Shown piece by piece: positions 13,055 to 17,751 of a stretch of DNA of 17,751 nt. The stretch spans positions 1-17,751 of the forward strand of contig JAFAFV010000186.1 in NCBI GenBank assembly GCA_023423285.1, given 5' to 3'. The notes under the pieces are model-generated. The model did not search any database, was not told where the DNA came from, and saw only the letters and a program-made list of their open reading frames with translations. How positions within the stretch are numbered: the stretch's first letter is position 1; each line of letters starts with the position of its first letter. Source of the DNA: Bacteroidota bacterium. GTDB taxonomy: Bacteria > Bacteroidota > Bacteroidia > Chitinophagales > Chitinophagaceae. The position numbers were made by a program, and so were the translations under genes.

Positions 13055-13453
13055 ATGGTAACAGATCCTATTGCAGATTTTTTAACGAGAATACGCAACG
13101 CTCAAATGGCAGGCCACCGTATCGTAGATATTCCTGCATCGAACCTGAAAAAACGCATGACTGAAATTTTATACCGCCAGGGCTACATCCTGAAGTATAA
13201 ATTTGAAGAAGACAACAAACAGGGTATTATCAAAATAGCTTTGAAATACAATGCTGATACCAAACAGCCTGCAATCCAAAGCCTGGAAAGAGTAAGCCGC
13301 CCTGGTTTGCGCCAGTATTCAAAGCCTGCTGATATCAGAAGGGTAAAAAATGGCCTGGGCATTGCCATTCTTTCCACCTCAAAAGGTGTAATGACAGATA
13401 AAGAAGCGCGCGCGCAAAATGTAGGCGGCGAGGTGCTTTGCAATATATATTAA
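13055..13453 (+). CDS. rpsH: 30S ribosomal protein S8
   Basis: S8 is a primary binder of the 16S central domain; in E. coli it represses translation of the spc operon. The 132 residues are normal. Landmarks are MVTDPIADFLTRIRNAQMAG at the start, VDIPASNLKKRMTEILYRQG (24-43), SRPGLRQYSKPADIRRVKNG (81-100), GIAILSTSKGVMTDKEARAQ (101-120) and VGGEVLCNIY at the end. It follows an unusually long gap of 117 nt, with A/T-rich sequence directly before ATG. Confidence 0.98.
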   Translation: MVTDPIADFLTRIRNAQMAGHRIVDIPASNLKKRMTEILYRQGYILKYKFEEDNKQGIIKIALKYNADTKQPAIQSLERVSRPGLRQYSKPADIRRVKNGLGIAILSTSKGVMTDKEARAQNVGGEVLCNIY

Positions 13454-13596
13454 TTAGCCGCAAGATTATTTGCAAATTTGATAATGGTTTGCAGATTAAT
13501 AAAGTTAAAATGATAATTTAAGTTCTCTATACGGCGACTGAACACTTTTAACTTACATTATCAAATAACAAATTTTCAAATTCAAATTTTTTAAAA
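13454..13596 (+). other. A/T-rich spacer between rpsH and rplF with loose repeats
   Basis: At 143 nt this is one of the longer gaps in the cluster. Short motifs recur at about 6-8 nt steps: ATTTGCA and AATTTGA near 13470, and CAAATTT-like units from about 13562 up to the rplF start. The periodicity is weaker than in neighbouring spacers. No promoter or terminator is convincing. Confidence 0.4.
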
Positions 13597-14151
13597 ATGT
13601 CTCGTATAGGTAAACAAACCATTCCAGTTCCAGAAGGCGTTACGGTATCAATAAGTGATGACAATGTGGTTACTGTAAAAGGTAAAAAAGGTGAGCTGAA
13701 GCAAGCCGTTAACCCCGAAATTAAAGTAGAAAAGAAAGACGGCGAAATTATCGTTAACCGTCCTACAGATGAAATACAGCACCGTGCCTTGCATGGTTTG
13801 TACCGCGCACTCATTGCCAACCTGGTAACCGGCGTTACAGAAGGCTATCAGAAAAAAATGGAATTGGTGGGTGTAGGTTTTAAAGCGTCCAACCAGGGTA
13901 ATATCCTCGATCTTTCTCTGGGATATTCTCACAACATCATTTTCGAAATTCCGAAGGAGCTTACGGTTACCACCGAAACCTTAAAAGGTCAAAGCCCTTC
14001 CATCACTATTTCCGGCAGCGATAAGCAGCTTTTGGGCGCCGTGTGTGCAAAAATTCGCAGCCTGCGCAAGCCCGAGCCATATAAAGGAAAAGGGGTACGC
14101 TTTGCAGGTGAAGTGGTAAGGAAAAAAGCAGGTAAATCTGCAGGTAAATAA
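13597..14151 (+). CDS. rplF: 50S ribosomal protein L6
   Basis: L6 sits near the factor-binding site beside the sarcin-ricin loop. It has 184 residues, typical of the family. Visible blocks are MSRIGKQTIPVPEGVTVSIS at the start, VTVKGKKGELKQ (27-38), HRALHGLYRALIANLVTGVT (62-81), GYQKKMELVGVGFKASNQGN (83-102), and the C-terminal KIRSLRKPEPYKGKGVRFAG followed by EVVRKKAGKSAGK. Confidence 0.98.
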   Translation: MSRIGKQTIPVPEGVTVSISDDNVVTVKGKKGELKQAVNPEIKVEKKDGEIIVNRPTDEIQHRALHGLYRALIANLVTGVTEGYQKKMELVGVGFKASNQGNILDLSLGYSHNIIFEIPKELTVTTETLKGQSPSITISGSDKQLLGAVCAKIRSLRKPEPYKGKGVRFAGEVVRKKAGKSAGK

Positions 14152-14156
14152 GTTTT

Positions 14157-14236
14157 AAGTTAACAGGTTGAAAAGTTAGCAGGTTTGATCCGGGTAGAAT
14201 CCTTTCAGCTTGTAAACACATCAACACCTCAACTAT
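14157..14236 (+). repeat. Octameric arrays in the rplF-rplR spacer
   Basis: Four consecutive 8-nt units cover 14157-14188, following the pattern A-A/G-GTT (for example AAGTTAAC, AAGTTAGC). After 16 nt, four more 8-nt units cover 14205-14236, mostly beginning TCA (TCAGCTTG, TCAACTAT). The second group carries TCAAC, the reverse complement of GTTGA in the first. A 9-base run (TCAGCTTGT) is shared with the rpsE-rpmD spacer. The array ends six bases before the rplR ATG. Confidence 0.68.
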
Positions 14237-14242
14237 AAAAAG

Positions 14243-14599
14243 ATGGCAAACGCAAAAGCAACAAGAAGAAACAAAATCCGCCTGACGATTCGTCAAAAAA
14301 TCAGTGGCACCGCTCAAAAGCCAAGACTGGCAGTTTTTCGCAGCAATACAGAAATTTATGTTCAACTGATTGATGACATTAATGGTGTAACAATTGCTTC
14401 GGCTTCTTCTAAAGACAAAGATATTAAAGCGCAAAGCGGCAATAAAAGCGACAAAAGCAAATTAGTAGGCACGGCCATTGCACGCAAAGCGGGCGACCTG
14501 AATATAAAGGAAGTGGTTTTTGACCGCGGCGGTTACCTGTACCATGGACGCGTAAAAGCAGTAGCCGAAGGCGCAAGAGAAGGTGGCTTACAGTTCTAA
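14243..14599 (+). CDS. rplR: 50S ribosomal protein L18
   Basis: L18 binds 5S rRNA together with L5 in the central protuberance. The protein has 118 residues. Family sequence includes KATRRNKIRLTIRQKISGTA (5-24), PRLAVFRSNTEIYVQLIDDI (27-46), KLVGTAIARKA (72-82 region) and the C-terminal VVFDRGGYLYHGRVKAVAEG with AREGGLQF. The next gene, rpsE, begins 28 nt downstream. Confidence 0.97.
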   Translation: MANAKATRRNKIRLTIRQKISGTAQKPRLAVFRSNTEIYVQLIDDINGVTIASASSKDKDIKAQSGNKSDKSKLVGTAIARKAGDLNIKEVVFDRGGYLYHGRVKAVAEGAREGGLQF

Positions 14600-14627
14600 A
14601 AAAAGTATATAATTCTAAATTGAAATA

Positions 14628-15146
14628 ATGTCAACAGTCAATTTCAACAGAGTAAAAGCAAGCGAACTTGAATTAAAAGATAAAGTGGTTGCTATAAACC
14701 GTGTGGTAAAAACTACAAAGGGCGGCCGCGCATTCAGTTTTTCGGCCTTAGTAGTTGTGGGCGATGGTAACGGAATCGTTGGCCATGGTTTGGGCAAAGC
14801 CAAAGAAGTTCAGGAAGCAATTACAAAAGGTATTGAAGATGCCAAAAAGAACCTTATTAAAGTTCCTATTTTCAAAGGTACGATTCCTCACGACCAGCTT
14901 AGTAAAGACGGCGCTGCAAAAGTAATGATTAAGCCCGCAACACCCGGTACCGGTGTAATTGCAGGTGGCAGCATGCGCGCTGTGCTGGAAGCAGCAGGGT
15001 ATACCGATGTACTTACAAAATCCCTTGGTTCTGCCAACCCGCACAATGTGGTAAAGGCTACTTTTAAAGCGCTGGCTACGCTACGCGAGCCGGTGGCAGT
15101 GGCAAAAACCCGCAACGTAGGACTTAAAAAAGTATTTAACGGATAA
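14628..15146 (+). CDS. rpsE: 30S ribosomal protein S5
   Basis: S5 is part of the mRNA entry site and affects decoding accuracy. The 172 residues contain the double-stranded RNA-binding-like N-terminal domain (DKVVAINRVVKTTKGGRAFS, 18-37; FSALVVVGDGNGIVGHGLGK, 37-56) and the C-terminal domain (PGTGVIAGGSMRAVLEAAGY, 110-129; KSLGSANPHNVVKATFKAL, 135-153). The strong match leaves no doubt. The ATG follows A/T-rich sequence with no Shine-Dalgarno motif. Confidence 0.98.
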   Translation: MSTVNFNRVKASELELKDKVVAINRVVKTTKGGRAFSFSALVVVGDGNGIVGHGLGKAKEVQEAITKGIEDAKKNLIKVPIFKGTIPHDQLSKDGAAKVMIKPATPGTGVIAGGSMRAVLEAAGYTDVLTKSLGSANPHNVVKATFKALATLREPVAVAKTRNVGLKKVFNG

Positions 15147-15150
15147 TTAA

Positions 15151-15230
15151 AAGTTTGAAGTTGAAAAGTTGAAATGTTTACAAGGTTAACCAGTCAACTT
15201 ATCAGCTTGTCAACTTATTAACTTATTAAA
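15151..15230 (+). repeat. Octameric array with complementary halves filling the rpsE-rpmD spacer
   Basis: Ten consecutive 8-nt units, without any phase slip, run from 15151 to 15230, one base before the rpmD ATG. The first half includes two exact copies of AGTTGAAA (15159-15174). The second half includes units ending TCAAC or TTAAC, such as TTGTCAAC. The halves are reverse complements: 15160-15172 can pair with 15194-15206 over 13 positions with one mismatch and one G-T pair, and with 15210-15222 as an alternative partner. Confidence 0.78.
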
Positions 15231-15231
15231 G

Positions 15232-15411
15232 ATGAAAAAAGTAAAAATAACATTGGTTAAAAGCCCAATTGACAGGCCTGAGAGGCAAAAGCTTACTTTG
15301 AAAGCCCTGGGCTTGAATAAAACCAATAGCAGTAAAGAAGTTGAAGCCACTCCGCAAATTATGGGTATGATCCGCAAGGTGGAGCACATGGTGAAAGTTG
15401 AGGAAATTTAA
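15232..15411 (+). CDS. rpmD: 50S ribosomal protein L30
   Basis: L30 is a small large-subunit protein absent from some bacteria. The gene is short: 59 residues from ATG 15232 to TAA 15409-15411. The sequence KKVKITLVKSPIDRPERQK (2-20) followed by TLKALGLNKTNSSKEVEATP (22-41) and IMGMIRKVEHMVKVEEI (43-59) is the full L30 pattern. Its place between rpsE and rplO is canonical. An octameric array precedes it and a long hairpin array follows it. Confidence 0.96.
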   Translation: MKKVKITLVKSPIDRPERQKLTLKALGLNKTNSSKEVEATPQIMGMIRKVEHMVKVEEI

Positions 15412-15412
15412 A

Positions 15413-15487
15413 ATGCAACTTATTAAATGTAGAATGCGGGATGTAAACAACCTTTACATTTTCTATTCTACATTTTCCATTCATTAA
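15413..15487 (+). repeat. Heptameric array folding into a long hairpin after rpmD
   Basis: Five 7-nt units at 15413-15447 mostly begin ATG (ATGTAGA, ATGTAAA). After a 5-base loop, five 7-nt units at 15453-15487 mostly end AT (TTTACAT, TCTACAT). The arms are complementary: AAATGTAGAAT 15425-15435 with ATTCTACATTT 15465-15475, and ATGTAAA 15441-15447 with TTTACAT 15453-15459. The five bases between the two stems add four G-T pairs, giving a near-continuous 23-bp stem. There is no T run at its end. Confidence 0.78.
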
Positions 15488-15537
15488 CAAGCGAGCCCCA
15501 CGCTTTGGGGCGGAAGTAAACAAAAAAGCAATTTAAA

Positions 15538-15987
15538 ATGAAATTACACGAATTAAAGCCTGCAAAAGGTTCTGTACACAAAGAGAAAAGAATTGGCCGT
15601 GGCGAAGCAAGCGGCTATGGTGGTACATCAACAAAAGGTAACAAAGGTGGCCAGAGCCGCGCCGGTTATAAAAGCAAAATGGCACACGAAGGTGGCCAGA
15701 TGCCTATTCAGCGCCGTGTTCCCAAAAGAGGATTTAAGAACATTCACAAGATTGAATACAAAGTGTTCAACGTGGGCCAGATTGACCATCTTGCTGAAGC
15801 ATACGAAATCAAAGAATTTACTATTGAAAACCTTTACCAGGCAGGCCTTACCGCTAAAACTGATAAAGTGAAGATATTGGGTAATGGTGAGTTGAAAGGC
15901 GCCTTTACATTTAAAGTAGATGCAGTAAGCGAAAAAGCAAAATCTGTTATTGAAGCCGCTGGCGGTACCGTAGAGATAGTAAAATAA
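15538..15987 (+). CDS. rplO: 50S ribosomal protein L15
   Basis: L15 is an assembly protein of the large subunit. The 149 residues show the Gly/Arg-rich N-terminus MKLHELKPAKGSVHKEKRIG, GRGEASGYGGTSTKGNKGGQ (20-39) and SRAGYKSKMAHEGGQMPIQR (40-59), then RVPKRGFKNIHKIEYKVFNV, with the C-terminal motif ending AAGGTVEIVK. It is the last ribosomal gene before secY; a terminator-like hairpin follows. Confidence 0.98.
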   Translation: MKLHELKPAKGSVHKEKRIGRGEASGYGGTSTKGNKGGQSRAGYKSKMAHEGGQMPIQRRVPKRGFKNIHKIEYKVFNVGQIDHLAEAYEIKEFTIENLYQAGLTAKTDKVKILGNGELKGAFTFKVDAVSEKAKSVIEAAGGTVEIVK

Positions 15988-15998
15988 TGCCTGAAATA

Positions 15999-16030
15999 TT
16001 TGACGCACTCAGTTGCGTCTTTTAATTTTG
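15999..16030 (+). promoter_or_regulatory. Promoter of secY (TTTG - 20 nt - TAATTTTG)
   Basis: TTTG at 15999-16002 and TAATTTTG at 16023-16030 match both Bacteroidota promoter elements with a 20-nt spacer. The -7 element starts 36 nt before the secY GTG, almost the same as for rpsJ and rimO (37). The spacer is occupied by a terminator-like stem, so the promoter and the end of the upstream unit overlap. Confidence 0.68.
16002..16029 (+). terminator. Terminator-like hairpin between rplO and secY
   Basis: GACGCA at 16002-16007 pairs with TGCGTC at 16014-16019 around a six-base loop, followed by TTTTAATTTT. The stem is short and the T run is broken by AA, so termination may be partial. It lies within the proposed secY promoter. 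Confidence 0.5.
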
Positions 16031-16058
16031 GTCACTTGTCAATTTAAGAACAATATCA

Positions 16059-17399
16059 GTGAAAAAATTTATTCAAACCTTAAAGAATATCTGGAGCATT
16101 GAGGAGCTGAGGAATAAAATTCTTTTTACCTTACTGCTTATAGCTGTTTACAGGGTGGGCGCCCACATTGTATTGCCAGGTATCAATCCCGTTATTTTAG
16201 AAGAGCACAGCAAAAACAACGCGCAAACAGGTATTCTTGATCTGATCAATACTTTTGCCGGCGGCGCTTTTAACATGGCCTCCATTTTTGCATTAGGTAT
16301 CATGCCTTATATTACGGCATCTATCTTTATGCAATTACTTACAGTTCTGGTTCCCACCTTCCAGAAAATGCAAAAGGAAGGTGAAAGCGGACGTAAGAAG
16401 ATCACCCAAATGACACGCTACATTACTGTGGTGGTTACTGCGGTTCAGGCCTTTGCTTATGTTACTTATTTAAGGCAAACTTCGGGTCCGGCTATTATGG
16501 ATACTTACCCGCCATCCATGTTTATTTTAACCACTGTGATTATATTAACAGCGGGTTCTCTGTTTGTAATGTGGCTTGGTGAAAAAATTACCGATAAAGG
16601 TTTGGGCAATGGTGCTTCCATCATTATCATGGTGGGTATATTAGCACGTTTCCCGCAGTCCATTGCGCAGGAGCTAACGTTCCGCTCCAACCGCACCGGT
16701 GATATCCTGATCTTCATTATTGAAATTGCGTTATTCATCGCCATTAACATGGGTTGTATCCTGCTGGTTCAGGGCGTAAGAAAAGTTCCTGTAAACTATG
16801 CCAAGCAAATTGTAGGCAACCGCCAGTTTGGTGGTGCGCGCCAGTTTTTACCGTTAAAGGTGAATGCTTCCGGTGTTATGCCGATCATATTTGCGCAGGC
16901 CATCATGTTTGTACCTACGCTGTTTACAATGAGCAACCCCAACACCAACTTAAGCCGTGCCTTTACTGACCATACAAGCGGGTGGTACATGCTTATATAC
17001 GCTGCTGTTGTTATAGGGTTTACTTTCCTGTATACCGCGCTAATTTTTAATCCCAAACAAATATCGGATAACCTCAAGCAAAACAATGGCTTCATACCTG
17101 GCGTAAAACCTGGTCAGCCCACTACCGATTATATAGGTACCATTATGGACAGGATCACACTTCCCGGTGCCGTATTACTGGCACTGATAGGTATTTTACC
17201 CGGCATTATTCAACTGGTATTTGGTATGACTCAGGGATTTGCGATGTTCTTCGGTGGCACCTCGTTACTCATCAACGTAGCTGTAATTTTAGATACCTTA
17301 CAGCAAATTGAAACGCACCTGATGATGCGCCAGTACGATGGTTTAATGAAGAGCGGCCGTATTCAGGGCAGGCAAAGTTCGTCCCCGGTACAGATCTAA
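16059..17399 (+). CDS. secY: Preprotein translocase subunit SecY
   Basis: SecY is the channel subunit of the SecYEG translocon in the inner membrane. The GTG start at 16059 gives 446 residues; no ATG or other usual start lies between it and the in-frame stop at 16023-16025. The N-terminus FIQTLKNIWSIEELRNKILF leads into TM1 (about 20-40). The plug region (GAHIVLPGINPVILEEH) and TM2 start (GGAFNMASIFALGIMPYITA) follow. Further on are QKEGESGRKKITQMTRY (cytoplasmic loop) and GLGNGASIIIMVGILARFPQ. The C5 loop reads SDNLKQNNGFIPGVKPGQPT, with Lys where E. coli has the key Arg (GIRPG), probably normal for this phylum. About ten hydrophobic segments are visible. Confidence 0.97.
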   Translation: MKKFIQTLKNIWSIEELRNKILFTLLLIAVYRVGAHIVLPGINPVILEEHSKNNAQTGILDLINTFAGGAFNMASIFALGIMPYITASIFMQLLTVLVPTFQKMQKEGESGRKKITQMTRYITVVVTAVQAFAYVTYLRQTSGPAIMDTYPPSMFILTTVIILTAGSLFVMWLGEKITDKGLGNGASIIIMVGILARFPQSIAQELTFRSNRTGDILIFIIEIALFIAINMGCILLVQGVRKVPVNYAKQIVGNRQFGGARQFLPLKVNASGVMPIIFAQAIMFVPTLFTMSNPNTNLSRAFTDHTSGWYMLIYAAVVIGFTFLYTALIFNPKQISDNLKQNNGFIPGVKPGQPTTDYIGTIMDRITLPGAVLLALIGILPGIIQLVFGMTQGFAMFFGGTSLLINVAVILDTLQQIETHLMMRQYDGLMKSGRIQGRQSSSPVQI

Positions 17400-17419
17400 T
17401 TAGTTTAATCAAATAGTTT

Positions 17420-17448
17420 AACCCGGTAGCAATTACCGGGTTTTTTTT
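17420..17448 (+). terminator. Strong intrinsic terminator between secY and map
   Basis: AACCCGGTA at 17420-17428 pairs perfectly with TACCGGGTT at 17434-17442 around a five-base loop, and eight T residues follow (17441-17448). This is the strongest terminator in the window and comes 17 nt before the map start codon. Confidence 0.9.
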
Positions 17449-17464
17449 ATAAAATTTGCACAGT

Positions 17465-17751
17465 ATGATAATTATAAAAAATGATGAGCAGGTTGAATTG
17501 ATGCGAAAGAGCGCGCTGCTTGTAAGCCAGACTTTGTCTGAAGTGGCTAAAATATTAAAACCAGGCATCACCACTCTATTTCTCGATAAAAAGATCGGCG
17601 ATTATATTCGCGATCACAAAGCCATACCTTCTTTTCTTAACTACAACGGGTATCCTTACAATTCCTGCATATCGGTAAACGATGTGGTAGTGCATGGTTT
17701 CCCAAATACCAAAGAATTGCGTGAGGGTGATATTGTTTCTATAGACGTGGG
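17465..17751 (+). CDS. map: Type I methionine aminopeptidase, 3'-truncated by the window edge
   Basis: MetAP removes the initiator methionine from new proteins. From ATG 17465, 95 complete codons are visible of a family about 255 long. The family start MIIIKNDEQVELMRKSALLV, LKPGITTLFLDKKI (31-44), and PSFLNYNGYPYNSCISVND (55-73) are clear. VVVHG contains the substrate-contacting His. The window ends at GDIVSIDV, whose Asp is the first of the metal ligands. The gene sits behind secY as in many bacteria, but a strong terminator separates them. TAAAATTTG at 17450-17458 is close to a -7 element (one extra base) and would give an almost leaderless transcript. Confidence 0.95.
   Translation, partial: MIIIKNDEQVELMRKSALLVSQTLSEVAKILKPGITTLFLDKKIGDYIRDHKAIPSFLNYNGYPYNSCISVNDVVVHGFPNTKELREGDIVSIDV

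Noticed and set aside
1..17751. tRNA, rRNA or insertion sequence
   Set aside because: No cloverleaf-type sequence, rRNA segment, transposase frame or terminal inverted repeats with target duplication was seen on either strand.

Overview
The window is a chromosomal segment from a member of the Bacteroidota, probably of the Chitinophagaceae/Chitinophagales type. Four things point there. Three clean copies of the Bacteroidota -7 promoter motif TAnnTTTG sit at a fixed distance from starts. Ribosomal protein genes are almost all preceded by A/T-rich sequence instead of a Shine-Dalgarno motif. S14 is the long zinc-free form. The ribosomal protein sequences (S3 with an Arg/Gly/Asp tail, L2 with VDHPM) look Bacteroidota-like. 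This assignment is from recognition, not from a search.

Region 1 (1-2485) holds the 3' part of an iron-sulfur L-serine ammonia-lyase gene (sdaA-type) and rimO, which encodes the methylthiotransferase acting on ribosomal protein S12. Region 2 (2486-5263) is a lineage-specific stretch. It has a secreted protein of unknown function, two paralogous small secreted double-psi beta-barrel (RlpA-like) proteins, a clear intrinsic terminator, and a frameshifted NTF2/SnoaL-like pseudogene.

Region 3 (5264-15987) is the S10-spc ribosomal protein cluster in canonical order: rpsJ, rplC, rplD, rplW, rplB, rpsS, rplV, rpsC, rplP, rpmC, rpsQ, rplN, rplX, rplE, rpsN, rpsH, rplF, rplR, rpsE, rpmD, rplO. It is all on the + strand, with its own promoter in front of rpsJ. 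The translation-factor/S12/S7 genes that often precede rpsJ are absent here. Region 4 (15988-17751) is secY, with its own promoter embedded in a terminator-like hairpin, followed by a strong terminator and the 5' part of map.

The most unusual signal lies between the ribosomal genes. Many of the roughly 50-130 nt spacers are built from strict, degenerate 7-nt or 8-nt periodic arrays that often run right up to the next start codon. The unit sequence differs from spacer to spacer. Several arrays are arranged as two halves that are reverse complements of each other, so the mRNA could fold into periodic hairpins (best at 15151-15230 and 15413-15487). I know of no named element that matches this. 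A separate 240-nt spacer between rpsJ and rplC carries mutually exclusive inverted repeats and may be a regulatory leader.

Functionally, the cluster supplies most early ribosomal assembly proteins together with the SecY channel and the methionine aminopeptidase that processes nascent chains. RimO modifies a ribosomal protein encoded elsewhere.
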